A stretch of DNA of 64,000 bases from Nitrososphaerota archaeon. GTDB taxonomy: Archaea; Thermoproteota; Nitrososphaeria; Nitrososphaerales; JACPRH01. Position 1 is the first letter of the stretch. Each line of letters begins with the position of its first letter. A model generated the notes under the pieces. It did not search any database. It was not told the DNA's origin and saw only the letters and a program-made list of their open reading frames with translations. The DNA lies in contig JAMCPI010000014.1 in assembly GCA_023379805.1 (NCBI GenBank), positions 62,001-126,000 of the forward strand. Direction: 5' to 3'. The translations under genes and the position numbers were made by a program. Below are positions 51,701 to 60,868 of the stretch, in pieces.

Positions 51701-52714
51701 TCGGTTGACGTAAAATACGCTATAGACAACAAGTTTCCCCCAAGCTGCGACCAGTCTTATGCGGCAGCTGCTCTCTCCAGATAGTGAACAGGGAGCGCCC
51801 ATATATGCCTCGCTGCCAGCAGCGAAGGATTCAATTACTTTGCCACTATCAAAGACTATATCGGTTGATACTCCTTTGACAACAGGTCTGGAGCACCCAG
51901 CATCACTGGTTGTGTCGATCTTATTGTTTTGCTTGATCCAGACGTATTGTCCCTGTCCTCTTGCTAGAACCTGTTTAGGCACAGTTGCGTCAAAGAGCAT
52001 CTGATACCTAGCGTTTGCACAGCTGTATGTAATGATGCTCCAGTCGTCTGGAGTGACCTGCTGCCACGAATTGCCTGCGAAAAGGCTAATCTCGGGTATA
52101 AGTGTTGCTGGGTAACCCTGCACGTGACGTGTAAGAGCAACTAGATAGTTTCCCCAGTTCGATATGGCTTCAATTGATGCCTTTTTCTGGGCAGGAGCAT
52201 ATGGTACATTGGTTATGCTCTTCTGGTTCGCGTCTACCATCAGGTAGTAGCTTGAGCCCGGCATCATCAACTCTTTTCTTACGCCTATGAGCGCAGTGCC
52301 TCGGCTATTCTTGCCGCTGCGTATTACGTTGTCATACCCGAACATTTCGCCGGCCGGTAGGGTTACGTTAAACACTTCGATCTTTCCCGAGGTAGCGTCC
52401 AAAGATGAGTATGACATGCGCGATGAATTCTGGTTTGCCCACTTCGACCAGTCACTAGCCCAAACCATTGCAGGCCCTGACGCACTCTCCGAATATGTTG
52501 AGGTCGGATCAATTTCAAATAGAAGAAAACGGTTATTTGTTGTAGTATTCGTCAATTGAATAGCAGATGACAACGCGGGCTGAGCCGATGCAGGGGCAGC
52601 GGTAGTACGTTGAGCAGCTGCATTAGGGATAACATCGACTTCAAAATAGGTGAGTGGATTATTTAGAAGCAGTATCAGAAGAATCGCTGTGGCCTGACTA
52701 GCGTTAATAGTCAT
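48755..52714 (-). CDS. Giant membrane-anchored surface protein with HEFGH zinc-protease motif
   Basis: A 1319-residue protein. A signal peptide is at the N-terminus (TAILLILLLNNPLTYF). Residues about 100-560 look like repeated beta-propeller blades (NVFLYDPSFGVKSLP, RIWLYDDSTGSKTFM). About 570-680 is a carboxypeptidase-regulatory or Ig-like domain. The zinc motif HEFGH is at 773-777, followed by WVEGWAEYYSTLVA, whose Glu may be the third ligand as in gluzincins. About 1000-1130 are further beta domains, then a Ser/Thr-rich stalk and a C-terminal membrane helix (LIIGVAAVILLVAGLAVVAL). It probably cleaves proteins or peptides at the cell surface; the substrate is unknown. Confidence 0.8.
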   Translation of the reverse strand: MTINASQATAILLILLLNNPLTYFEVDVIPNAAAQRTTAAPASAQPALSSAIQLTNTTTNNRFLLFEIDPTSTYSESASGPAMVWASDWSKWANQNSSRMSYSSLDATSGKIEVFNVTLPAGEMFGYDNVIRSGKNSRGTALIGVRKELMMPGSSYYLMVDANQKSITNVPYAPAQKKASIEAISNWGNYLVALTRHVQGYPATLIPEISLFAGNSWQQVTPDDWSIITYSCANARYQMLFDATVPKQVLARGQGQYVWIKQNNKIDTTSDAGCSRPVVKGVSTDIVFDSGKVIESFAAGSEAYMGAPCSLSGESSCRIRLVAAWGKLVVYSVFYVNRTTGKENYRIWLYDDSTGSKTFMTSSSLDLANVLDVHSDGKRLIWRDEQHNVFLYDPSFGVKSLPQTEGTRGSLKLSNGWVSWDTRSRGNLTSYVYFYSISQDRLYTMKKSHLNGTLDMTNKPGVSGSPSLEMGDEIAAWLVKDLVPNQKNSTGIFLYTVNLKQLDETPGNISSVTHRIQLDWTYAYELEMSQGWILATATPKNSNYSQVFAFQPLSGSVGVTVNGEFLPLKEVRVDILQYNGEVAKNITTTYTDSAGVFSALLPQPLSLANPPYTFRVNLTQKDGRFTIMDYSGNPGQIPPFGSNATVIFQTDHLSSIKVNDNFVKIDASKLLLRTILSTTSTIPALSAVLRTTASNTVYVDDDAYIYYRTHQAYELARDVLGADGIFNRMLQVRVFSVDNMTKFSARGNQPAVNIPPEDSVIGGPNEPMNTVWHEFGHAVMWYSPIGGSNNLPRITGYNHAGYRNPSSIDAWVEGWAEYYSTLVAHYIDKRPDSQLYVWAGGVTNLNSNHKVWPWPEEFSVASALRDISTSWSGNYSWSPGAVQTLHADGANIPITQLWVTVTSRNIQNTYQLWQTFKAIPGVNQTFIDRDIFNDTNSNARWDIGEPIGKTSWTVIKSATGILDRTTDPVAIADARLHSRLWISNTGRANREGTPVVPGTAVLLNLIDVETGSHIQGITAKVVVSDPENPFSYSFTLQPGAKTFNLYLPGGSNDTATVTVGAQGYKTTRTFTVTSNDLHNNIFANLYQNLSKPYIAQVNASLTRDYTALKDYVLTAVADNTQYEVHIVTNGTIDNQSFDSQSSAFKFQAYAPVAQTGYINVTIPLLLNNGAFIVTVNNINYSSAQVTSSQTATSNQIIFTVPSGQNVVSIKLMPSTAGQASRPPTLQTTTTSTSTTISKTAAANDKSSTSSTSTTAAVTSSTRQTTPEGTTTTVSTTGASSGEAANYPLIIGVAAVILLVAGLAVVALRKRDSNKRSSSP

Positions 52715-53121
52715 TAGCGTCCCGTTTCAGATGTCTATACTTAAGTGTAGTGACTAACCTAAAGATTTTGTGATAATTTTATCATTTATCATATTATTGC
52801 TATACATTGATACCTAAACCCCTTTTTGTGCTTGACAACATCTTACGAAGGCCATCTAAAGGCTTCTGAAAAGAGAACTAAATCCACTCCCCAATTCCTC
52901 ACAAGTATTGAAAAGGACAAGAAGGAAAAAAAGACACGGTTGAAGATTAACAATGCTTCCATAGTGCGAGCTTAACCCGCTACAGATAGTGAATACAGCA
53001 AGAACTAAACGAGAATAGTCTCGCAAAAACTGGGAGTATTCCGGGCCTGTAGCTTAACAAAGATCACATTTTAGTGGAAACATTATAAGAGATCCCTTTT
53101 GATGTCTGTGCGGAGATTTCC
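52715..53121. other. Divergent promoter region between two surface-protein genes
   Basis: About 400 bases with no gene. A TATA-like CTTAAGTATAG (52735-52745 on the minus strand) fits the 1319-residue protein, and CATTATAAGAG (53080-53090) fits the gene at 53122. AT-rich hairpin-like sequence lies near 52770-52800. Confidence 0.45.
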
Positions 53122-54798
53122 GTGAGATCAAAGGCCTGTACTGCTCTTGTGATTATGCTTCTCTCAGCCCCTCTTCTGCTAGGAGTTTCTCTCCCAGCTT
53201 TTGGTCAGGAGAATTTGAAGTACGTATTAAACCACGATGTCAGAGTAACTGATCACGGCTTCCTCGCGGTTAACGAGATTGTTAACATCAAGAATGATGG
53301 AGGATCCGCTGCAGCATTGCCGACGTTTGAGCTGGTTTACCCTTCAATCTCAGAGGTTAATATGTCAACAGTCACGGCGCATGGGCCAGGCGGCTTCACT
53401 GCTGAGAAGACGTTTGCAAACGGCGCCACAACGGTGAAGGTGACGCCTCAAGGAGGCTCACAGATACCTGCAGGCTCAACCGTAACGGTTCAAGTCAGCT
53501 TCTACTTGATGCGCCAAGTAGGTGTTAGTGCTGGAACCGCCTTCCTTGCTGTGATACCTTTGATCCCCTCGATGAACCAAGCCGCCCAAGTCAACTCCAC
53601 CATACGGCTTCAACCTGACGCTGATGTGGGTGCTCCTCCAACTGGTTTCGAGGTCAAATCCGGATCGGATGCCAAGACACTTAGTAGGGTAGTTCAGAAC
53701 GTGCAGCCCGGTAAAGGTGTAACAGACACTATTGGGTACAGCCGGAACCAAAACAGTGCTTTAGCGGTCCTAGATTTTCCGAGCGTAACCAGAATCTTCG
53801 AGATATCTGATGATGGCAAAGTGGTGGTGCACGACGAGATCCGCGTAGTTAACCACGGCGCGGTGAAGGCATCCAGCATCAAGCTGACCCTCCTCAACAA
53901 GGACGTAACCTCAGTTGACGTTGTGCCGATCAGCCAGCCTCCGCTCGTCAACCGGTTCAGCACCAGCATCACGAACGGGGTGCTCGACATCGCTTCCGCA
54001 TACGGTGTTACTCTGAACAGAGGAGAAGAATTTGTCTTCGGCATTGAGTATCCGCTTCAAGCTAACTACGCTCGCTCAGCTGACGGCGGGCTCTCCTTCC
54101 AAGTTCCGGTGAAGCCGCCTGTCGACGGTGTCGTTAACAGCTTTTCATACGAGATTAGTTCATCCAGCGGCGTAACCGTAACCGGCAGCAAAGACGCCGC
54201 CTACACGAATGCTGCACCCAGCGACAACAAGCTCTTCAACTTCCACATCGGCTTAACATTCGCATGGGCATCAGGACAAATAATTCCGGTAGCCACATTA
54301 ATATTCATCGCAGTACTCGTTTCGCTTCTCTCAACCAAAATCGGCTTAGGACGAGCAGCTGAAGAGATCGGTGAAGCAGTCCCAGGCCTAGAAGACTTCG
54401 CCGCAATCTTCGAGGAGAAAACGGTGGCCACAGAAGAAATTCTGAGATCACTAGAAAAGACCCGTAAAGGAGCGTCAAAAACCGGCTTCGCTGAAGCAAG
54501 GCAAAGATTCGAGACCGTAAGAACACGAGCAGCAAACAAACTAGGCGAAATGCGGCCAAAAATCCTCGCAGCCAAACCTTACCTCAAAAACAGATTAGCC
54601 GACCTCACCAACAACGACAGAGAACTAAACAGAGCCGTATTCGACCTCATCAACCTATACGAACAGTTCAGCAACGGCAAAATCCGCGAAGAAACCTTCA
54701 ACAATCTATACGGCAGACACCGCAGCAGACTCGACAAAGCAAAAGATCAACTAAACGACGACGTAGAAACCATCCACGACGAAATCGAAAAAGCATAA
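53122..54798 (+). CDS. Membrane-anchored surface protein with cytoplasmic coiled coil
   Basis: A 558-residue protein from a GTG start. A signal peptide ends near residue 28 (AFGQEN). Two similar beta domains follow (about 30-210 and 215-370), each beginning with a run like DVRVTDHGFLAVNEIVNI or IFEISDDGKVVVHDEIRVV. A single membrane helix at about 389-408 is followed by about 145 cytoplasmic residues rich in charged helices (RKGASKTGFAEARQRFETV, RLDKAKDQLNDDVETIHDE). The two-domain outside, one helix, helical inside layout recalls ribophorin I, but no diagnostic motif was confirmed. The function is unknown. Confidence 0.65.
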   Translation: MRSKACTALVIMLLSAPLLLGVSLPAFGQENLKYVLNHDVRVTDHGFLAVNEIVNIKNDGGSAAALPTFELVYPSISEVNMSTVTAHGPGGFTAEKTFANGATTVKVTPQGGSQIPAGSTVTVQVSFYLMRQVGVSAGTAFLAVIPLIPSMNQAAQVNSTIRLQPDADVGAPPTGFEVKSGSDAKTLSRVVQNVQPGKGVTDTIGYSRNQNSALAVLDFPSVTRIFEISDDGKVVVHDEIRVVNHGAVKASSIKLTLLNKDVTSVDVVPISQPPLVNRFSTSITNGVLDIASAYGVTLNRGEEFVFGIEYPLQANYARSADGGLSFQVPVKPPVDGVVNSFSYEISSSSGVTVTGSKDAAYTNAAPSDNKLFNFHIGLTFAWASGQIIPVATLIFIAVLVSLLSTKIGLGRAAEEIGEAVPGLEDFAAIFEEKTVATEEILRSLEKTRKGASKTGFAEARQRFETVRTRAANKLGEMRPKILAAKPYLKNRLADLTNNDRELNRAVFDLINLYEQFSNGKIREETFNNLYGRHRSRLDKAKDQLNDDVETIHDEIEKA

Positions 54799-55286
54799 AC
54801 AACCAAACAAAGAATCGCCAATAGCACCAGCAAACAGCAGCGCTACAGCCGATCTACAAGCAACAAGCTCATCGATAACACAGAACTTGCAGAACTAAGC
54901 AATACTACAAGCAACTCCAACATACATCTCAACTAAAAACATAGACAGATAATCCCGCAAACAGAAACGACGCTTTTGACAAGTACCGAACATCATAAGA
55001 TATTTCCAAACAAACTGCATAGAACATCAGCTAAATTCTCTCAGGCATCCCAATACTATTTGAACCGCCCCTAGGCCATTGGCAGTACCGGTGCGCGTGC
55101 CCTTAAAGGCAAGAAACAGCTCAAACCAGAAGATTAGAACACTACAAACAACAACCCAAAGAAAGAAGACATCTAACCAGTTCTAACGGTAAATCTATTC
55201 GTTAAAGGTGGCAAGACATTAACTAGTAGTGGATGGTGACGATCGGTTAATATAATAAAGGCTCGGTTGCAGAACGGCTGGGTAGA
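54799..55286. other. Intergenic, no gene seen
   Basis: About 490 bases with stops in all frames and no tRNA fold found. A TATA-like TTAATATAATAAAG (55247-55260) precedes purH, about 27 bases from its start. Confidence 0.45.
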
Positions 55287-56894
55287 TTGCCTGAAGAGTT
55301 TAGGAAGGTTTCGTCGGCACTCATCAGCGTATATCGAAAGCAGGGTTTAGCGGAGTTCGCAAGTAACCTTAACCGTCTCGGCATCAAAATTATTTCTACA
55401 GGAGGCACCCGCGCCACCATTGAAGGCGCAGGCATACCTGTTAAACGTCTGGAAGAGGTCGCACGGTTCCCAGAGATGCTTGACGGCCGAGTAAAGACCC
55501 TTCAACCCGAGATACTCGCGGCAATCCTTGCTAGACGAACAACTGACCATCTGAAGCAGCTTGAAAACTTCAAAATCGAGCCTATCGACATGGTGGTCTG
55601 CAACTTCTACCCATTTGAAGAAACAATCGCAAAGCCGAACGTGACCTATGAAGACGCTATTGAGAACATCGACATCGGTGGTCCATCTATGGTTAGAGCC
55701 GCAGCTAAGAACCACGAGTCCGTCGCGGTAGTAACGTCGCCTAAACTGTATGAGCCTATTGTCGAAGAGCTCAACAGGAACCGCGGATCACTCTCCGGTG
55801 AAACTAGGCGGCGGCTTGCTGAAGAGGCCTTTGGGATGGTCGCAGCCTACGACATCGCGATTTACAACGGGCTAAACAAGTTCAAAGGCGGACAAGCCTT
55901 CCCCGACAAGTTCTACGTATCAGCTACCAAGTTCCAAGATGCCAAATACGGTGAGAACCCCAGTCAAAAAGCAGCAGTCTACAAGCTAGACGGATACACA
56001 AGCATGCTTGACTGGAAACAACTCTTCGGCGACAGCCGATCCTTCAACAACCACCTAGACATCGGGCACGCCTACGAGATTCTAGAGGGCTTCGACGACG
56101 TAGCAGCAGCCGCAACCGTCAAACATGGCAACATCAGCGGCTTCGCCTTCGCACCCACCGCCGCAGAAGCTTACCAATTAGCCCACGAATGCGACCCTCA
56201 AGCCGATTACGGAGGCGCCGCAGTCCTAAACCGCAAAGTAGACGCAGAAACCGCGAAGCTAATCGGCAAAAACACCGGTGTCGAAGACAAATCAGTCTAC
56301 ACCGAGATCGTAATCGCACCTGAATACGACGAGGAAGCCCTGAAAATACTAGAGGCTAAGCAGACCAAGAAGATGCGAATAATCCAAGCCACACAACCAT
56401 CCAACTACCCGCTTGACCTCAGGTTCATCCAAGGAGCACTACTCGTACAAACCCCGATGGACTACCACAAAAAGATAAACGCCCAAAGCCTAGAATACCC
56501 AACTAAGCTAAGACCCAGCGAATCCGACACTGCGAAACTCCTCGCAGCATGGGAAGTCGTGCGAAAAGTCGAGTCAAACGGCATCGTCATAGGAAACGGA
56601 CGATACGAAAACGGCAATCTAACACACTTCTGGACACTCGGCGTCGGAAGCTTCAGAAAACGAAACGGAGCAACCAAAATCGCCCTCGACAACGCAGGAA
56701 ACAGAGCAAAAGGAGCAATCGCAGCCTCAGACGGCTTCTTCCCATTCCCAGACAGCGTAGAACTCCTAGGACAAGCAGGCATAAAATCAGTAATCCAACC
56801 CGGCGGATCAATCAGAGACGAAGCAGTAATCGAAACCGCAAACCGACTCGGAATAGCAATCGCCATCACCCACGAACGAGCATTCAAACACTAA
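55287..56894 (+). CDS. purH: Bifunctional AICAR transformylase/IMP cyclohydrolase
   Basis: A 535-residue protein from a TTG start. The N-terminal IMP cyclohydrolase (MGS-like fold) has KIISTGGTRATIEGAGIPV, MLDGRVKTLQPEI, VVCNFYPFEETI and ENIDIGGPSMVRAAAKN. The C-terminal transformylase has KYGENPSQKAAVY, AAAATVKHGNISGFAFAP, DYGGAAVLNR, DGFFPFPDS and the ending GGSIRDEAVIETAN. It performs the last two steps of IMP synthesis. The length is full. It stands as a single-gene unit. Confidence 0.96.
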   Translation: MPEEFRKVSSALISVYRKQGLAEFASNLNRLGIKIISTGGTRATIEGAGIPVKRLEEVARFPEMLDGRVKTLQPEILAAILARRTTDHLKQLENFKIEPIDMVVCNFYPFEETIAKPNVTYEDAIENIDIGGPSMVRAAAKNHESVAVVTSPKLYEPIVEELNRNRGSLSGETRRRLAEEAFGMVAAYDIAIYNGLNKFKGGQAFPDKFYVSATKFQDAKYGENPSQKAAVYKLDGYTSMLDWKQLFGDSRSFNNHLDIGHAYEILEGFDDVAAAATVKHGNISGFAFAPTAAEAYQLAHECDPQADYGGAAVLNRKVDAETAKLIGKNTGVEDKSVYTEIVIAPEYDEEALKILEAKQTKKMRIIQATQPSNYPLDLRFIQGALLVQTPMDYHKKINAQSLEYPTKLRPSESDTAKLLAAWEVVRKVESNGIVIGNGRYENGNLTHFWTLGVGSFRKRNGATKIALDNAGNRAKGAIAASDGFFPFPDSVELLGQAGIKSVIQPGGSIRDEAVIETANRLGIAIAITHERAFKH

Positions 56895-57081
56895 CCATTC
56901 AACAACTACTATTGTCACGTCCCTAGTCGAGAATATCACTAATAATCTTCCCACCTATGCTTGGGCAGTAAGTGCTACAGCCACTGGAATTCTCCTGACA
57001 ATAATTCTTCCAAGAAAGAGCCAGTCTAACACCTAGTTTAAACTCGCCAGCCAGCCCAGTAGTCTAAACTGCGGGAGTCTA

Positions 57082-57324
57082 CTAGAAAGGCTTTGTGGAG
57101 TTTGAAGGATCAGGTAATTTGCCGTCGAGCACTTTTACTTGAGAAATTAGGTGAAGGTACTGCGGGATGCAGCGGCTGCACGGCTTTAGAACTTCTTTTC
57201 CGCTGATAATCTTCGCTAGAACCTCTTCCAGTGTGTGAGATTCAGCCCATTCCCAAGGCATTGCATTCTTAGCGAGACTACAACTCCATACGTGGAACGC
57301 CTTCGCTGTTCGCTTCAGCTTCAA
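57082..57324 (-). CDS. Small protein with CxxC pair
   Basis: An 80-residue protein. The middle reads WEWAESHTLEEVLAKIISG followed by PCSRCIPQYLHLIS, with one CxxC, plus a Cys near residue 15. It could bind a metal if it dimerises. No family is recognised; it is kept because the composition and ATG start look protein-like and no other gene occupies the region. Confidence 0.45.
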   Translation of the reverse strand: MKLKRTAKAFHVWSCSLAKNAMPWEWAESHTLEEVLAKIISGKEVLKPCSRCIPQYLHLISQVKVLDGKLPDPSNSTKPF

Positions 57325-57515
57325 GAGCGGAGTAGAGCACGGCCGACCCGCATTTAAAGATCACGTCACTGAATTGAAAAAATAAGACTAACTTTCTGAA
57401 AGAAGCATGTTATGCTAGCTTGATTTTGCCAATATATTTAGACCCTGTTTAGTTGAGAAACTGCTTTAAACCCCGTGGCCTAGATACTCCGCTGTTAGTC
57501 TCGGGAGGACTGGTT

Positions 57516-57653
57516 TTGAGTAAAGTTGAGGACATGCTTCGACAGAAACTCTCACCCGAGGAGTTCGAACTAGCTAAACAAATCCTTGACCAACCAGTCT
57601 CCAAAATCCGAAGTTTCATCCAAGAAAAAGCAGACGAGGTCGAATCAAAGTGA
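57516..57653 (+). CDS. 45-residue partner gene of the Rad50-like ATPase
   Basis: Starts at TTG 57516, 8 bases after GGGAGG, and reads SKVEDMLRQKLSPEEFELAK, then ILDQPVSKIRSFIQEKADE. It is short, helical and charged. Its stop overlaps the GTG of the Rad50-like gene (GTGA), so the two are translationally coupled. It occupies the place that mre11 takes in many archaeal repair operons. The function is unknown. Confidence 0.6.
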   Translation: MSKVEDMLRQKLSPEEFELAKQILDQPVSKIRSFIQEKADEVESK

Positions 57654-59404
57654 AGCTAAACCGAGTCGAAGTTGAAGGCTTCCGCGGACTGGTAAAAGAA
57701 AAGTTCCAGCTAGACGACTTGACTGTCTTCCACGGCGAAATGGGAACCGGAAAGACCAGCCGCCTCCTCGCAGTGTTATACGGTTTAACAGGCTCAGCAC
57801 CCGCCGGCGTCAACCTCGACGAAATGATCAACGTCGACTCAGACCACATGTGGGTAAAGCTTGAAGGCAACTCAAGAAACAACGGCAAACCATTCACCTT
57901 AGAGCGCAGCAAGAGGCTCGACCGACCATCCTCATCCAAAACCGATTTACAGGAGACCCTTAAGGTTGGTGAAGAAATTTTCATTGAGGGCCGCGAGATT
58001 TCACGCCTCTTCCTCGGTGCACCCACCGAGAAAACCTTCCGTATCGATGCGCTGCTAGGCCTCTCAAAATACAACCAAGTAGCCTCCGAGATCAGCACCG
58101 CACAGATAGAGAAACGCATCGAAGAGCTCAAGCGGATCCAGAAGGACGTGGTGCAGGCCTCAACAGTCAAGGAGAAGCTAAGCAAAGCTGAGTCAGACCT
58201 AAGCCGACTCACAGAGGAGCGCAGCAAAGTCAGGGAAGAACTAGACCGAGACGCCGATCGATATCAGCGGGCTGAAGATAATAAGCGGAGAATTGAGGAG
58301 CAGGAGAAGAGAAGCTACGAGGTTCGAAGCAAGCAGACCCTGATTAAAAGCTACGAGGAGCAGCTCGCCGCACTCCCATCGCCTTCACCGGAACTTGAAG
58401 AAAACTTCGGAGAACTAGAGAAACGCTACGAAGCCCTCCAGAGAAGAGCAACCTACATCGAAGCCGTAATGCAAACCCTAGACATAGACGGAAAAAGAAT
58501 CGATGAAATAGCGACCTGCCCAGTCTGCGGCGCCCTAATCTCATCCAACGCCCTACAAAAATTCCAACACCACGACGAAGAATATCGCCGCATCATCGGC
58601 GAAGTCACCCAGCTCGAAGTAGACATAGGCTCAAAACGACAAGGACTAGAAGAAGCTAAGAGAAGCCGCGGAAAACGCGAAATGCTTCAAGCCGAACTGC
58701 AGCGACTAAAAACAGACCTCTCCCGAATCTCAATCGGAACACCTGCACAACCCGGTGAGCTGAAGGAGGCTGAAGAAATTTTGAAGCGACGCGAAGAGCT
58801 AAGCCGCAAAGCCCGCGAGCTAGACATCCGAGTGAGAAGCTTAGAGGAGCAGGTGGAGGCATACAGAGCACTGTTCAACCAAGTCGGACGCATGACTGTG
58901 GCCGAGGTTGACGCGAAAATCCAGAAGCTAACCAAGCTGAAGGATAACCTCCAGAAAATCAAGGCTACACTGATCGAGACGCTGAGCGAAGCCCGCTCCA
59001 GCCAGCTCGACAACTTGAAGACCTCCTTCAAAACAACCTTCAGAAGGATCTACCCGTACCAGAGATTGAAGGACATCGACATTGAAACAGTCTCAGTTAG
59101 AGGAAGAGACACCATCCAAGTAAAGGGACTAGCTGGTGGCCGCTGGATCCGCTCCAACCAGATGAGCACCGGTGAAAACGTCGCTGTTAGCTTCGCACTT
59201 CTATTCGCAACAAACCAGCTTGAAGCAGCACCCATACTTCTACTCGACGAGCCTGAAGAAGGATTAGATGAGAACGGTGTCCAAGGCCTCGCCGATATCC
59301 TCAACGCTTTGAAGACAACCACCCAAATCGTAGTCGCTACAAGAAACACCCAACTAACTCGACTACTAAGACCTGAGCCGACAGAGGAGACAACAGCCGC
59401 ATGA
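57650..59404 (+). CDS. Rad50-like SMC-type ATPase with zinc hook
   Basis: A 584-residue protein. Walker A is GEMGTGKTS near residue 38. Two coiled-coil arms (about 155-260 and 300-445) flank CPVC at 290-293, the Rad50 zinc-hook motif. The C-terminal lobe has the signature STGENVAVSFALLFA, Walker B ILLLDEPEEGLDENG and VVATRN. The signature differs from the usual LSGGE and the arms are short; typical archaeal Rad50 is about 850-900 residues. It probably tethers or processes DNA ends together with HerA and NurA, which follow. No mre11 is beside it. Confidence 0.8.
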   Translation: MKLNRVEVEGFRGLVKEKFQLDDLTVFHGEMGTGKTSRLLAVLYGLTGSAPAGVNLDEMINVDSDHMWVKLEGNSRNNGKPFTLERSKRLDRPSSSKTDLQETLKVGEEIFIEGREISRLFLGAPTEKTFRIDALLGLSKYNQVASEISTAQIEKRIEELKRIQKDVVQASTVKEKLSKAESDLSRLTEERSKVREELDRDADRYQRAEDNKRRIEEQEKRSYEVRSKQTLIKSYEEQLAALPSPSPELEENFGELEKRYEALQRRATYIEAVMQTLDIDGKRIDEIATCPVCGALISSNALQKFQHHDEEYRRIIGEVTQLEVDIGSKRQGLEEAKRSRGKREMLQAELQRLKTDLSRISIGTPAQPGELKEAEEILKRREELSRKARELDIRVRSLEEQVEAYRALFNQVGRMTVAEVDAKIQKLTKLKDNLQKIKATLIETLSEARSSQLDNLKTSFKTTFRRIYPYQRLKDIDIETVSVRGRDTIQVKGLAGGRWIRSNQMSTGENVAVSFALLFATNQLEAAPILLLDEPEEGLDENGVQGLADILNALKTTTQIVVATRNTQLTRLLRPEPTEETTAA

Positions 59405-60840
59405 GAGTAATAGGCATCATAGCAAGCGACTCAACCGAGAACGACGCCCGCGTAATCCTAAACGAGGGCGAGGAGAGACGAGTCCGAGCTGAAGACCTAG
59501 TCTTGGTGGAGAACCGTAACGAAGGAAAAATCCTCGCAGTACTCAGAAGAGGGCTCGGCTCCAACGAGAACCTGAAGCCCGGAGGATACCACCCCGGCGT
59601 CGCATACGCCCGCATCGGGGGAAGACCTTCTATGGCGAAGGAAACCTACGATTTCGCGCTCTCAGTAATCGGGGAGACCGGTGAAACTATGCAGCAGAAC
59701 AAGAAGATTCTAGCACCCGGCTCACTTGTCCAAATCTTTGAGGACGACGACGATCCGATGCAGTACCTGGCTAGGGGAAAGAACGGCTCGACACTAGGCC
59801 ACTACGAAGGCCAGTGCGGCTGGGATGTCCCGGTTGACTGCTCCTTCATCTCCTACCACCTAGGCATATTCGCCTCAACAGGAGGCGGCAAATCCTTCCT
59901 AGCCCGTCACCAAATGATTCCTTTGCTGCAGAAAGCCGGTTACAGCATCTTGGTGCTGGACTGGAAGGGACGGGACTACGCGCCTCACTACCCGAAGGAA
60001 AACATGATCAGCATATCCGAGGTCGCGCTGGACTCCGAGACGGTCGCAGGCTACCTTGTTGAGAAGATGAAGAACTTCGGCTACTCCGCCTACAGCGGCG
60101 GCAACGTAACTCAAGCGGTCGAAGAGTTCATCGACGGCCAGAAATGGCGCGGCTTAAGCCTCACCGAGTTCCGATATGTGCTAGAACACGGCATCGTGAA
60201 TGATCTGAACCCGACGCAGGTAAAGTCGGGACGAGCCTTCGAAGAAGAGCAGCGGTTCAAACGAGGATTGAGACGGCTCAAAGACTCTGATATCCAGAAC
60301 ATTCTCGGAACAATCACAGTCCAAGACATTTTGAACATGGTGCAGGAGAAGGGCATCCTCATCGTCGATATGAAGCGGACAGGCAGCGACGAGAAGCTCT
60401 CAATGTTCCTCACCTTCGCCAACTACATCAAGGAGCTAATGCAGAATGACGAGGACATCAACCTCGCACTGCTCATAGACGAGGCTCCGCAGTACTGCCC
60501 CTTCAGACCCGGCGGCATCCAAGAGCAGACAACAGACATCATCATAGATCTCTGTGCTCTAGGCCGCACCCACAAGCTATCCATCTGCCTACTCTCACAG
60601 GGTATCGCAGGCGAAATCGGCATCAACGCAGCAGTACGAAGAAATCTCAACACACAGTTCGTCGGAAAGATTCATCCCCTCGACATGAACGAAGCATCAA
60701 GCTGGCTTTCACCCTTCAACATCGACGCAAAGTTCCTGCTCTCACTCCCACCTGGACACTTCTTCTTCATGGGCAGCATGAACCCCTCACCCATCCCTCT
60801 GCTCCTCACCTTCGAAATCCCACCTGACGGCAAACATTAA
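59401..60840 (+). CDS. herA: HerA-type DNA translocase/helicase
   Basis: A 479-residue hexameric ATPase. The N-terminal HAS-barrel includes VIGIIASDSTENDARVIL and AEDLVLVENRNEGKIL. Walker A is STGGGKSF near residue 160, and Walker B is LALLIDEAPQYCP near 358. GRTHKLSICLLSQGIAGE and RNLNTQFVGKIH are further HerA pieces. It pumps DNA for the NurA nuclease during end resection. The ATG overlaps the stop of the Rad50-like gene (ATGA). Confidence 0.92.
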   Translation: MRVIGIIASDSTENDARVILNEGEERRVRAEDLVLVENRNEGKILAVLRRGLGSNENLKPGGYHPGVAYARIGGRPSMAKETYDFALSVIGETGETMQQNKKILAPGSLVQIFEDDDDPMQYLARGKNGSTLGHYEGQCGWDVPVDCSFISYHLGIFASTGGGKSFLARHQMIPLLQKAGYSILVLDWKGRDYAPHYPKENMISISEVALDSETVAGYLVEKMKNFGYSAYSGGNVTQAVEEFIDGQKWRGLSLTEFRYVLEHGIVNDLNPTQVKSGRAFEEEQRFKRGLRRLKDSDIQNILGTITVQDILNMVQEKGILIVDMKRTGSDEKLSMFLTFANYIKELMQNDEDINLALLIDEAPQYCPFRPGGIQEQTTDIIIDLCALGRTHKLSICLLSQGIAGEIGINAAVRRNLNTQFVGKIHPLDMNEASSWLSPFNIDAKFLLSLPPGHFFFMGSMNPSPIPLLLTFEIPPDGKH

Positions 60841-60868
60841 GGAAGGAAGGGATGGTAGAGAGAACCGG

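Noticed and set aside
53041-53095. Stretch beginning GGGCCTGTAGCTTAA, like a tRNA 5' end
   Set aside because: No anticodon or T arm can be folded downstream.
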